Both the position numbers and the translations under genes were made by a program. The notes below the pieces were generated by a model that was not told the DNA's origin, searched no databases, and saw only the letters and a program-made list of their open reading frames with translations. Positions 33,737-42,757 of a stretch of 64,000 bases of DNA are shown piece by piece. This DNA is from an uncultured Clostridium sp. Its GTDB lineage: Bacteria > Bacillota > Clostridia > Clostridiales > Clostridiaceae. The DNA is taken from positions 1-64,000 of the forward strand of contig UQBY01000007.1 of assembly GCA_900539375.1 (NCBI GenBank), written 5' to 3'. Numbering within the stretch: position 1 is the stretch's first letter; each line of letters begins with the position of its first letter.

Positions 33737-36451
33737 TTATTTTGTAATTACATATTCTATTGTTTTTCTTAACACATTTCCATTTTCATCTTTAACATCT
33801 ACATGTAATTTTTTGTTTCCACAAGCTTTTGCATTCCATATTGCAGTATTTGATGTTGAATAGTTTTGTATCACATACCAATTATTTTTATCATCACTTA
33901 CTAAAAACTTATATTGTAATTTTCCTATTCCTGATGCATTAGCTGTTAATTTTATTTTTGCTCCCTGAACTTGAGGTAACTGTAAATCTGTAGAAAATTT
34001 ATTTATTACTAATGTTTTTGAATTTATAGTATAGTTAATTGATTTTCTTACTACTTTTCCTGTTTCATCTTTAACATCTACATATAATCTTTTATTTCCA
34101 GATACTCCTGCATTCCATATTACTGTATTTGATGTTGAATAATTTTTTAGCACATACCAATTATTTTTATCATCACGTACTAAAAATTTATATTGTAATT
34201 TTCCTGTTCCAGATGCAGTAGCTGTTAATTTTATTTTTGTTCCTTGTACTTGTGGAGATTTTTTATCAGTTGAAAAACTTTTTATCTCTAATTCTTTTTC
34301 CTCTTCTATTACAAACTCTTTTTCTAAAGTTTCTTTATGTCCATCTATTCCTAATATATCTGCCTTTAAAATGTATTTTCCTGCTTTTTCAGGCTTCCAA
34401 TCTACATTATAATTATCAAAACTATTAGAATCTCTGTATGAATATTCTTTTATTAAAGTCCATTCATTATCTCCCTCCATTTTATATGAAAGTCTATACT
34501 CTGATTTTTCAGGAATTCCACCTACAATGTAAAAAGCAACATTCAATGTTTCTCCTAATAATTGAGGTGATTGCTTATTTATGCTTAGTTTTTGAAAATC
34601 CCAACAGTTTCCACCAATTGCTTCTTCATAAACATAATAAATTGTAATTTCTTCTCCTGTAAAATTTCCACTATATAAACCTGACATTAAATTATCATAA
34701 ACTAATCTAGATTCCAAAGACTGGTTGCCTGTTGAAATATAATATCCAGCTAATCTATGTTCTCCTACAATTCCTAAATATTCTTCTGCTGGTGCTGTAT
34801 ATTCTTCTCCTTGTTTTCCTAAAAGTGTAATGGAATCTGCTATTTCCTCATGTCTATCTAATGACATATATACCACTTTCACTCTTTTCAATTCATCTTT
34901 TTCTGTAGGAACATTATCAATATTTATAACCTCTCCATTTTCAATCATTACAGTTCCTGAAGAAAGATATCCTGGAATAGCCTGTTGAGGATCTTGTTCT
35001 AATGAATTTGGACAATTGAACATTACTCTTGCTGATTGAACAGATGGAATTTCATAATACCACCATCCATCCCCTTTATCCTCCATTTTTTTACCTGGCC
35101 ATGAACCTATTAATTCATCACCTTCCTCATTATAAGCATATATATTTACATCAGTCCAACTTGCTAAATTATGATAATATACTCTTAAATATTGATTATT
35201 GTCATTAATATACTGAACCTCAATATTATTTTCATTTGCATATTTTTCTGCATATGAATTTCTATTACATAATATTTTTGTTATTAAATTATTATAAATT
35301 AAATTATTTCCTATTTCTTTAACTGAATCAGGAATATTTATATATTGTAATTTCTCACATTGCTCAAATGTATAGTTTCCTATCTTCTCCACTCCATCTG
35401 AAATATCAATACTTTCTAAAGAAGCACAATTTAAAAATGCATAACTATCTATTTCTTTTACTGTAGTAGGAATATTTATCTCAACTAAATTTTCACAAGA
35501 TGAAAAAGTATATGGATTTATTTTTTTTAATCCTTCTGGTAAGATTATTCTTTTTAAATTTTTACAAGAAGCAAAAGCATAATCATAAATAGTAGTTACT
35601 CCTTCAGGAACTATAACTTCTTCATTTTTACTAACATTTATACATACTAATAAAGTATCTTTGTTTTTGTTATATAGACATCCATCTTCTTCAACAAGAT
35701 AATTACTTCCTATAGCTACATTAATTTCTTTTAATGAATAACAAGCATTTATTATATAACGGTCAAAATATTTTAATGTAGAAGGAAGATTTAATTCTTC
35801 TAAATTACTACAATATTGGAAAGTTCCACTTTTTAATTCAGTAACACCTTCTGGTACAGTAAATTTTCTTAAGCTTTCACATTCTCCAAAGGCATATCCT
35901 CCTATATTTTTTATATTATCATAAGCCTTTATTTCCTCTAATTTAGAACATCCATAAAATGCATATGGAGAAATAGTTTCAGCATAACTATATACACGAG
36001 CTATATTTGAATCTTTTCCTTGGGGATATTTAATAATTGTCTTTTTATCACTTGAATATAAAGCATCATCTATTGTTGTGAAGAATTTATTTTCATCATC
36101 TACAATAAATTTTTTTAACTTGCTTAAACATCTAAATGCTTTTGAATTTATAGATTTAATATTTTTAGATATTTTTATGCTTTCTATCTCAGAATATGCT
36201 GGGCTTGTCCAAGTAAATGCATTTTCATCTATAGTTGTTAATGGATATGTTTTTCCATCTATTTCTACAGTTTCTGGTAATACAACATCTTTATCATTTT
36301 CTTGATATACCTGCAAAACAGCTTCCCCCACATCATTAACTATATACTGTTTTGGTGGCATAGCAGCTTTTACACTTTTAATATTTCCACACAAAATAAA
36401 TACTGTAATAATTACCATAAATAAAGATAACGTTTTCCTAAAATTTTTCAT
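33737..36451 (-). CDS. Secreted LRR (BspA-type) protein with starch-binding-like and Y_Y_Y modules
   Basis: About 904 residues. A signal peptide is followed by BspA-type leucine-rich repeats (about 45-420; for example KSGTFQYCSNLEELNLPSTL). Then comes a module like the CBM26 starch-binding domain (about 430-530; WTDVNIYAYNEEG and GWWYYEIPSVQSARVMFNC), a MucBP-like domain (about 540-640), and three tandem C-terminal modules beginning ..NKQSPQL, ..KKSPQVQG and ..LQLPQVQG; the last two are near-copies. Many members bind host or polymer surfaces. It lies between tpiA and gpmI. I prefer the ATG at 36451, six bases after GGAGGAAAT; the TTG at 36466 sits inside that site. No cell-wall sorting signal is visible at the C-terminus, so it may be released. 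Confidence 0.87.
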   Translation of the reverse strand: MKNFRKTLSLFMVIITVFILCGNIKSVKAAMPPKQYIVNDVGEAVLQVYQENDKDVVLPETVEIDGKTYPLTTIDENAFTWTSPAYSEIESIKISKNIKSINSKAFRCLSKLKKFIVDDENKFFTTIDDALYSSDKKTIIKYPQGKDSNIARVYSYAETISPYAFYGCSKLEEIKAYDNIKNIGGYAFGECESLRKFTVPEGVTELKSGTFQYCSNLEELNLPSTLKYFDRYIINACYSLKEINVAIGSNYLVEEDGCLYNKNKDTLLVCINVSKNEEVIVPEGVTTIYDYAFASCKNLKRIILPEGLKKINPYTFSSCENLVEINIPTTVKEIDSYAFLNCASLESIDISDGVEKIGNYTFEQCEKLQYINIPDSVKEIGNNLIYNNLITKILCNRNSYAEKYANENNIEVQYINDNNQYLRVYYHNLASWTDVNIYAYNEEGDELIGSWPGKKMEDKGDGWWYYEIPSVQSARVMFNCPNSLEQDPQQAIPGYLSSGTVMIENGEVINIDNVPTEKDELKRVKVVYMSLDRHEEIADSITLLGKQGEEYTAPAEEYLGIVGEHRLAGYYISTGNQSLESRLVYDNLMSGLYSGNFTGEEITIYYVYEEAIGGNCWDFQKLSINKQSPQLLGETLNVAFYIVGGIPEKSEYRLSYKMEGDNEWTLIKEYSYRDSNSFDNYNVDWKPEKAGKYILKADILGIDGHKETLEKEFVIEEEKELEIKSFSTDKKSPQVQGTKIKLTATASGTGKLQYKFLVRDDKNNWYVLKNYSTSNTVIWNAGVSGNKRLYVDVKDETGKVVRKSINYTINSKTLVINKFSTDLQLPQVQGAKIKLTANASGIGKLQYKFLVSDDKNNWYVIQNYSTSNTAIWNAKACGNKKLHVDVKDENGNVLRKTIEYVITK

Positions 36452-36605
36452 TTTTATTTCCTCCAAATTTAATACTTTTTCAAAATAATTTTAGTATTTA
36501 ATTTACATTTTTTCAATATACTTTTATACTTTAATTTAAAATATTTTTTATTACTATTTATTTTTTATAATTACATATATAATATCGATTTTTTAAATTG
36601 GGGCA

Positions 36606-36662
36606 TAAAAAAAGAGACTTAAATGATGAAAATTAAGTTCATCATTTAAAGTCTCTTTTAAC
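36606..36662 (-). terminator. Terminator of tpiA
   Basis: An inverted repeat of about 21 bp with one bulge (36609-36630 with 36638-36659) is followed on the minus strand by TTTTTTTATG. It ends the cggR-gap-pgk-tpiA unit. Confidence 0.85.
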
Positions 36663-36667
36663 TGATA

Positions 36668-37417
36668 CTAGTAGTTAACTATCTTAGAGAAGTCATCTGC
36701 AACTAAGCTAGCTCCACCAACTAAAGCACCATCTATGTCAGACATAGCCATTTGGTCCTTTATAGTAGCTGGTTTAACTGAACCACCATATTGGATTCTT
36801 ATCTTATCTGCAACTTCTTGACCAAACATTCCAGCAACAACTTTTCTTATTGCAGCAATTGTTTCATTAGCTTGTTCCTTTGTAGCAGTTTTTCCTGTTC
36901 CTATAGCCCAGATTGGTTCATAAGCTATAATAACTTTTTCTGCTAATTCTTTATCTAAACCAGCTAAATCTGTCTTTATTTGCATAGCTATAAAGTCATC
37001 AGTTACTCCTGCTTCTCTTTGTTCTAAAGTTTCTCCACAGCAAAGAACTGGGATTAAGTTGTGAGCAAAAGCAGCCTTAACTTTCTTATTTAAAGCTTCA
37101 TCAGTTTCATTGAAGTATTGTCTTCTTTCACTGTGTCCTAATATTACATATTCAACACCCATAGCTTCAAGCATTCCTGGAGCAACTTCTCCTGTGAAAG
37201 CTCCGCTTTCTTCAAAGTGCATATTTTGAGCACCTATTTTAACATTTGAACCTTTAGCAGCTTCTAATGCAGCACTTAAGCAAACAAAAGTTGGGAATAT
37301 AACTACTTCACAAGTAGCATCCTTTACTAATGGTTTTAATTCATTTATAACTTTAACAGCTTCTTCTGGAGTTTTGTTCATTTTCCAGTTTCCAGCTATA
37401 ACAGCTCTTCTTGTCAT
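36668..37417 (-). CDS. tpiA: Triosephosphate isomerase
   Basis: The 249-residue product has AGNWKMNKTPEEA with the catalytic Lys, VILGHSERRQYFNET with the His, AYEPIWAIGTGKTA with the Glu, and RIQYGGSVKP with the phosphate loop. It interconverts dihydroxyacetone phosphate and glyceraldehyde-3-phosphate. It lies downstream of pgk with a repeat-filled gap of 239 bases. Confidence 0.97.
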   Translation of the reverse strand: MTRRAVIAGNWKMNKTPEEAVKVINELKPLVKDATCEVVIFPTFVCLSAALEAAKGSNVKIGAQNMHFEESGAFTGEVAPGMLEAMGVEYVILGHSERRQYFNETDEALNKKVKAAFAHNLIPVLCCGETLEQREAGVTDDFIAMQIKTDLAGLDKELAEKVIIAYEPIWAIGTGKTATKEQANETIAAIRKVVAGMFGQEVADKIRIQYGGSVKPATIKDQMAMSDIDGALVGGASLVADDFSKIVNY

Positions 37418-37488
37418 TAAAATTCACCTCATAATTTAATTATTTATATTTTGGGGAAATCTAGCCTTTTTGCTAGCTTCTCCTTAAC

Positions 37489-37659
37489 TAATCCTTAGCC
37501 AAAACAAGCTTTAGAGGATTATATGAAACCCGACTCACATACGTTCGCTGGGTAAGTAATCCTTAGCCAAAAACAAGTTTTGGAGGATTATATGAAACCT
37601 GACTCACATACGTTCGCTGGGTAAGTAATCCTTAGCCAAAAACAAGTTTTGGAGGATTA
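37489..37659 (-). repeat. Tandem 68-69 bp repeats between pgk and tpiA
   Basis: Two full units (37489-37556 and 37557-37625) and one partial unit (37626-37659) lie in tandem. Each begins TAATCCTTAGCC and contains GACTCACATACGTTCGCTGG. The first part of each unit folds into a hairpin (TAATCC...GGATTA). The partial unit overlaps the pgk stop codon. Units 1 and 2 differ at a few positions. The RNA would carry three consecutive hairpins between pgk and tpiA. Confidence 0.88.
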
Positions 37660-38835
37660 CTTATCATTTAAAGCAGCAATTCCTGGTAAAGTTTTTCCTT
37701 CTAGGAATTCTAGAGAAGCTCCACCACCTGTTGAAATGTGAGTCATCTTATCTCCAAATCCTAATGTGTTAACAGCTGCAGCAGAATCTCCTCCACCTAT
37801 AACTGTTGTAGCATCAGCATCAGCCATAGCCTTAGCAACTGCTATTGTACCCTTATTGTAGTTTTCAAATTCGAATACTCCCATAGGTCCGTTCCAAACA
37901 ACAGTCTTAGCATCTTTTATAGCTTCAGCATATAAAGCTTCTGTCTTAGGTCCGATATCTAATCCCATGAATCCGTCTGGAATATCTTGACCTTCTGTAA
38001 CTGTAGCTTCTACATCTTTAAATTCAGCAGCTACTCTGTGGTCTACTGGTAATAAGAACTTAACTCCCTTAGCAGCAGCCTTTTCAATCATTTCCTTAGC
38101 ATAATCTAATCTGTCATCTTCACATAATGAAGTTCCTATCTTATATCCTTGAGCCTTTAAGAATGTATAAGCCATTCCTCCACCAATGATTATTGTATCA
38201 ACTTTTTCTAATAAGTTGTTTATAACAGCAATCTTGTCAGAAACCTTTGAACCACCTAATATAGCAACAAAAGGTCTAACTGGAGAATTTACAGCTTCTC
38301 CTAAGAATTTTAATTCTTTTTGAATTAAGTATCCACATACAGCTGTATCTATATACTTAGTAACTCCAACTGTTGAACAGTGAGCTCTATGAGCTGTACC
38401 AAATGCATCATTAACAAAAACATCAGCAAGTGAAGCTAATTCCTTAGAGAAGTTATCTTCATTCTTAGTTTCTTCTTTTCTGCATCTAGTGTTTTCTAGT
38501 AATATAACATCTCCGTCTTTCATTTCTGCAACTGCAGCCTTAGCGTTAGCTCCAACTACTTCTTCATCTCTTGGGAACTTAACTTCTTGACCTAGCATTT
38601 CGCTTAATCTCTTTGCAACTGGTGCTAATGATTTAGAAGCATCCTTTCCTAAGTGTGAACAAAGTATAACTTTAGCTCCTTGAGCAACTAAGTACTTTAT
38701 TGTTGGAAGTGCTCCATTTAATCTGTTTTCATCTGTTATAACTCCATCTTTTAATGGAACGTTAAAGTCACATCTTACTAATACTCTTTTTCCCTTAACA
38801 TCAATATCTTCTATAGTCTTCTTGTTAAAGCTCAT
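37657..38835 (-). CDS. pgk: Phosphoglycerate kinase
   Basis: About 392 residues with the PGK pattern: GKRVLVRCDFNVPLKDG at the start, CRKEETKNEDNFSKELASLADVFVNDAFGTAHRAHCST, VAILGGSKVSDKI and the C-terminal ATP part VIGGGDSAAAVN and ISTGGGASLEFLEGK. It makes ATP from 1,3-bisphosphoglycerate. The start ATG at 38835 follows GAGGTGG; an in-frame upstream GTG at 38844 sits inside that site. A terminator-like hairpin lies between gap and pgk. Confidence 0.97.
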   Translation of the reverse strand: MSFNKKTIEDIDVKGKRVLVRCDFNVPLKDGVITDENRLNGALPTIKYLVAQGAKVILCSHLGKDASKSLAPVAKRLSEMLGQEVKFPRDEEVVGANAKAAVAEMKDGDVILLENTRCRKEETKNEDNFSKELASLADVFVNDAFGTAHRAHCSTVGVTKYIDTAVCGYLIQKELKFLGEAVNSPVRPFVAILGGSKVSDKIAVINNLLEKVDTIIIGGGMAYTFLKAQGYKIGTSLCEDDRLDYAKEMIEKAAAKGVKFLLPVDHRVAAEFKDVEATVTEGQDIPDGFMGLDIGPKTEALYAEAIKDAKTVVWNGPMGVFEFENYNKGTIAVAKAMADADATTVIGGGDSAAAVNTLGFGDKMTHISTGGGASLEFLEGKTLPGIAALNDK

Positions 38836-38866
38836 GTTTTCCACCTCATACTAAATTTATTTTATA

Positions 38867-38907
38867 AAAAAGGTCCGGTCTTATAAGTATACCTAAGACC
38901 GGACCCA
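38867..38907 (-). terminator. Internal terminator/attenuator between gap and pgk
   Basis: A perfect GC-rich 12-bp stem (38872-38883 with 38894-38905) with a 10-base loop is followed on the minus strand by TTTTTTAT. Because pgk has no obvious separate promoter, this probably lets only part of the gap transcripts continue. Confidence 0.82.
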
Positions 38908-38972
38908 ATTAGGATCTTATAAGAGTGCTGTTAATTAAAGCATTCAATATCCATTTTTTAATATATACTAAA

Positions 38973-39989
38973 TTAAGCTAATTCAGCAAAGTATTTGATT
39001 GTTCTAACCATTTGGCTAGTGTATGAATTTTCGTTGTCATACCAAGAAACAACCTTAACCATAGTTGTTCCATCACCCATATCCATTACCTTTGTTTGAG
39101 TAGCATCGAATAATGAACCGTAAGTAATTCCAACTATATCAGAAGAAACTAATTCTTCTTCAGTGTATCCGAATGAATCAGATGCTGCTGCTTTCATAGC
39201 TGCGTTAACTTCTGCTTCTGTTACCTTTCCATCAACGATAGCTATTAATTGAGTTAATGAACCAGTTGGAACTGGAACTCTTTGAGCACATCCATCTAAT
39301 ACTCCGTTTAATTCAGGAATAACTAATCCAATAGCCTTAGCAGCACCAGTTGAGTTTGGTACTATGTTAACAGCTGCAGCTCTAGCTCTTCTTAAATCAC
39401 CTTTTCTTTGTGGTCCATCAAGAGTCATTTGATCTCCAGTGTAAGCATGGATAGTAGTCATGTATCCTTTCTTTATCTTAGCTAAGTTGTTTAAAGTGTT
39501 AGCCATTGGAGCTAAGCAGTTTGTAGTACATGATGCAGCTGAAATAACTGTATCTGTAGCTTTTAATGTCTTTTCGTTTACGCTGTAAACAATTGTTGGA
39601 AGATCATTTCCAGCTGGAGCTGAAATAACAACTTTCTTAGCACCTGCTGCTATATGAGCTTCTGCCTTTGCTTTTGAAGTATAGAATCCAGTACATTCAA
39701 GTACAACGTCTACTCCGATTTCTCCCCATGGAAGTTCCTTAGCGTCAGCTTTTGCATATATCTTTATTTCTTTTCCATCAACAGTGATAGAATCTTCTCC
39801 AGCAGTAACCTTATCTGCTAAAGCATACTTACCTTGAGCTGAATCATATTTTAATAAGTGAGCTAACATCTTAGGGCTAGTTAAATCGTTGATTGCAACT
39901 ACTTCATATCCCTCTGCTCCGAACATTTGTCTGAATGCAAGACGTCCAATACGTCCAAAACCATTGATTGCTACTTTTACGTTTGCCAT
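38973..39989 (-). CDS. gap: Glyceraldehyde-3-phosphate dehydrogenase
   Basis: The 338-residue product has the NAD site VAINGFGRIGRLAFRQM, the catalytic SAASCTTNCLAP with Cys, and WYDNENSYTSQMVRTI near the end. It forms 1,3-bisphosphoglycerate. It follows cggR by 59 bases and has a strong TTAGGAGGTAA ribosome-binding site, consistent with very high expression. Confidence 0.97.
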   Translation of the reverse strand: MANVKVAINGFGRIGRLAFRQMFGAEGYEVVAINDLTSPKMLAHLLKYDSAQGKYALADKVTAGEDSITVDGKEIKIYAKADAKELPWGEIGVDVVLECTGFYTSKAKAEAHIAAGAKKVVISAPAGNDLPTIVYSVNEKTLKATDTVISAASCTTNCLAPMANTLNNLAKIKKGYMTTIHAYTGDQMTLDGPQRKGDLRRARAAAVNIVPNSTGAAKAIGLVIPELNGVLDGCAQRVPVPTGSLTQLIAIVDGKVTEAEVNAAMKAAASDSFGYTEEELVSSDIVGITYGSLFDATQTKVMDMGDGTTMVKVVSWYDNENSYTSQMVRTIKYFAELA

Positions 39990-40048
39990 TAAAAATTACC
40001 TCCTAAAAGTTCATCTTTATAAAAATTATTTTTTATAAACAAATTTAA

Positions 40049-41083
40049 TTATTTAATATTCTCGCTTAAGATGCGCACAATTTGTTTCCCTGCAGCTTCA
40101 TCTGTAACAAGAATACTATTGCTATTGTTAAGTTGAGTTGAAATAATTGAACTTACTTTGTTTTTTCCACCTGCCACAGCTATATGAGTTTTTATTTTTC
40201 TTGCTTCATTAATATCAAGTCCTACTATAGCAGTACGAAAAACCACTTCGCCTTTTTTGTTAAAATAACATCCAAAGGCTTCTCCTATTGCACCTAAGTC
40301 AATAAGTTTCATTATTTCTGAATCTTCTGCTCCTCTTTTTTGTGCCATATGCTCAGCATTTCCTATTCCATAAAGTAATATATCTGCTTTACGAATACAA
40401 TCTACTACTTCGCTTATGTTCTTTTTCTTTAATAATGTTTCTAAAATATCATCAGATAAATTTTCTGGTATATGGAGCATTTTGTAGGTTCCATTAACTT
40501 TCTTTGCTAAAGAAGCTGCTAAGGTATTAGATTGTGTTTCTACATTTCTTCCCATTCCGCCTCTAGCAGGAACCACTAAAACATTTGAAAAGTTTACTTT
40601 AGGAAAAGCTTCTACAACCTCTTTTATAGTACTTCCTCCAGTTAAAGCTATTATGCTATTATCTTTAATTACTTCTTTTAAGTATTTAGCACTTGCTTTA
40701 CCTAAGTCTTTTACTATTTGAGGGTCCTTTTCAATGTCCCCTGGAACAATTATAACTTTTCTAATATTAAGCAAAGATTTAACTTGTTCTTCAACTTCTG
40801 ATAATCCTCTTATATCATGGATAAATTCTTTAAGTTCATTAACAATTTTTTCTCCATCTTTTGTTACTGTCATGCCAGGAGTATGTATCTCTATTAATCC
40901 CTGTTCTTTAAAAAAGTTAATTTCAGTTCTTACTACTCTCTCTCCCAAATTTAGCTTATTTGCTAAAATTCGTCTTCCTATTGGTTGATTGTAGTATATT
41001 GTACTTAATATATTATACCTTTTTTCAAGAAGTTCTACAAGTTCAGGAATTATTTTCTTTTGCAACTTTAATATTTCCTGCAA
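40049..41083 (-). CDS. cggR: CggR, central glycolytic repressor (SorC family)
   Basis: The 344-residue product has an N-terminal helix-turn-helix (about 24-75; RRILANKLNLGERVVRTEINFFKEQGLI) and a SorC-type sugar-phosphate-binding domain (IALTGGSTIKEVVEAFP and the late LGAIGEAFGCYF). In Bacillus, CggR represses the gapA operon and is released by fructose-1,6-bisphosphate. Here it is first in the cggR-gap-pgk-tpiA unit and has an operator-like repeat before it, so autoregulation is likely. Confidence 0.93.
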   Translation of the reverse strand: MQEILKLQKKIIPELVELLEKRYNILSTIYYNQPIGRRILANKLNLGERVVRTEINFFKEQGLIEIHTPGMTVTKDGEKIVNELKEFIHDIRGLSEVEEQVKSLLNIRKVIIVPGDIEKDPQIVKDLGKASAKYLKEVIKDNSIIALTGGSTIKEVVEAFPKVNFSNVLVVPARGGMGRNVETQSNTLAASLAKKVNGTYKMLHIPENLSDDILETLLKKKNISEVVDCIRKADILLYGIGNAEHMAQKRGAEDSEIMKLIDLGAIGEAFGCYFNKKGEVVFRTAIVGLDINEARKIKTHIAVAGGKNKVSSIISTQLNNSNSILVTDEAAGKQIVRILSENIK

Positions 41084-41109
41084 CTAAAACACTCCTTTGG
41101 ACGCCTTAT

Positions 41110-41148
41110 GTCCCATATTGTATTGTCATGTCCCACATGTTTATTATA
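41110..41148 (-). promoter_or_regulatory. Promoter and CggR-type operator of the glycolytic unit
   Basis: On the minus strand a -10 box TATAAT (41148-41143) is followed by two direct copies of TGGGAC (41135-41130 and 41115-41110) with a 20-base period. The Bacillus CggR operator is CGGGAC-N6-TGTC repeated every 20 bases; the second copy here is followed after six bases by CGTC. The copies lie over the expected start of transcription. No good -35 box is visible. Confidence 0.7.
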
Positions 41149-41268
41149 AATCAGATTAAAGAAAAAAAAAAGACTTTCCTTGAAAATTTTTTATTTTTTT
41201 TTGACAATAACTCATAAAATTTTATTTTTATAATATTGTCATATTTAATGTACCCTTTTTTTATTTTT

Positions 41269-42114
41269 TTATTCTGATATAAAGAATAAACCAGATGCTT
41301 TTTTACCTGAATGAATTGCAACTGTACAACCTACTGTTGTTTCTATAAAATCTATATTATTTTCTTTTAAATATTCTCTTAAAGGTCCTGCAATATCTTC
41401 CATATCTACGTTAACAAGTATTACAGGTAAATCCTTTCTGCATCCATATTTGTTAATATCTTCTATTATTCTTTTAACAGCTTTTTTATTTCCTCTTACT
41501 TTATCCTTTACTGCCATTAAACCATCTTTTATTTCAAGGATAAGTTTTATTCCAAGTATACCTGTTACTACTCCTACAGTTTTTGAAATTCTTCCACCTT
41601 TTATTAGGTTATCTAAAGAATCAAAACTTAATGAAGAATTTATTTTATATTTTTCTTTTTCTATTTCATTTACTATTTCCTCAGGAGTCTTTCCTTCTTT
41701 TATAAGATTAGCTGCTCTAAGCACTAAAACTCCAAGACCTGCACAAGTGCTTTGAGAGTCTATTATAAATATATCTTCATATTCACTCATTTCTTTTGCT
41801 AAATAAGCTGATTGATAAGTTCCACTCATAGCTGAAGATATTAAAATTACAATAAGAATTTCATCATTATTTTTTGCATTATTAAAAACTTCTAAAAATC
41901 TATTTGGAGTTATTTGAGCTGTAGTTGGTAACATATTTTCTGATTCTATTTTTTTGAATAATTCATCTTGATTTATCTCTACACCATCTAAATAGCTTTT
42001 TTCTCCAAAGTTTATTAATAATGGCATACATTCTATATTATATTCTTTTAAAACTTCTTTAGGTAAATCGCATGTGCTATCTGTAATTAATTTAATCTTT
42101 TTCATTAAACCCAT
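41269..42114 (-). CDS. DegV family fatty-acid-binding protein
   Basis: The 281-residue protein opens with KIKLITDSTCDLPKEVLKEY, and has LPTTAQITPNRFLEVF, a VILISSAMSGTYQSAYLA segment and VVTGILGIKLILEI, all DegV features. DegV (FakB-like) proteins bind fatty acids for the fatty acid kinase. The start may be the ATG at 42114 (only three bases after GGAGG) or the ATG at 42105. No FakA gene is nearby. It has the same direction as trmL. Confidence 0.9.
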   Translation of the reverse strand: MGLMKKIKLITDSTCDLPKEVLKEYNIECMPLLINFGEKSYLDGVEINQDELFKKIESENMLPTTAQITPNRFLEVFNNAKNNDEILIVILISSAMSGTYQSAYLAKEMSEYEDIFIIDSQSTCAGLGVLVLRAANLIKEGKTPEEIVNEIEKEKYKINSSLSFDSLDNLIKGGRISKTVGVVTGILGIKLILEIKDGLMAVKDKVRGNKKAVKRIIEDINKYGCRKDLPVILVNVDMEDIAGPLREYLKENNIDFIETTVGCTVAIHSGKKASGLFFISE

Positions 42115-42130
42115 TTTCCTCCAATAAATA

Positions 42131-42592
42131 CTATTTCATATTTGGAAAGCCTATTTGTCTTAACCCTTCATATGCAATTATTGCAACAGTATTAGATAAA
42201 TTTAAACTTCTAGTACTGCTTTTTATCATTGGTACTCTTATGTTTTCCAATTTTTCATGAATAAATTCAGGAACTCCTGATGATTCTCTGCCAAACATTA
42301 TAAAATCCCCTTGGTTAAATTGAACTTCATCATAATGTTCACCACCATGAGTGCTAGCTAAAAATATTTTATTTTCACCATACTTCTCCATAAAATCTTC
42401 ATAACTTTCATGTACTTCTAAAACAAGATCCTTCCAATAATCTAATCCTGCTCTTCTTAAATGTTTTTCATCAAGTTCAAATCCTAAAGGTTTAATAAGA
42501 TGAAGCTTACAATCTGTTAAAACACAAGTTCTAGCTATATTTCCTGTGTTTTGTGGTATCTCTGGTTGATATAAAACTATATTAAAATTCAA
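42131..42592 (-). CDS. trmL: tRNA (cytidine(34)-2'-O)-methyltransferase TrmL
   Basis: About 153 residues. It is a SPOUT methyltransferase with NIVLYQPEIPQNTGNIARTC at the start, LIKPLGFELDEKHLRRAGLDYW, and the AdoMet knot IMFGRESSGVPE and STRSLNLSNTVAIIAYE. It methylates position 34 of some leucine tRNAs. I choose the TTG at 42592: the in-frame ATG at 42607 is part of ATGGAGG, and GGAGG is the better ribosome-binding site for the TTG eight bases on. It lies 16 bases upstream of degV. Confidence 0.93.
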   Translation of the reverse strand: MNFNIVLYQPEIPQNTGNIARTCVLTDCKLHLIKPLGFELDEKHLRRAGLDYWKDLVLEVHESYEDFMEKYGENKIFLASTHGGEHYDEVQFNQGDFIMFGRESSGVPEFIHEKLENIRVPMIKSSTRSLNLSNTVAIIAYEGLRQIGFPNMK

Positions 42593-42675
42593 AATTAAGA
42601 CCTCCATAAATGGAATTATTGCTATACTTTTTATGATACAACACTATAATATATTTAGTCAAAGTTTTTATTATC

Positions 42676-42728
42676 ATAAAAGGATTGTCATATAACTAAT
42701 AACTTAATTATATAACAATCCTTATACT
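42676..42728 (-). terminator. Terminator of the VanW gene
   Basis: An inverted repeat of about 16 bp with one interruption (42680-42695 with 42708-42724) is followed on the minus strand by TTTTATGATAATAAAAAC. Confidence 0.72.
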
Positions 42729-42757
42729 TATAATAAATATTTAGTAATTTTTTATTA

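Noticed and set aside
37489..37659. CRISPR array
   Set aside because: Whole 68-69 bp units repeat without unique spacers, and no cas genes are present.
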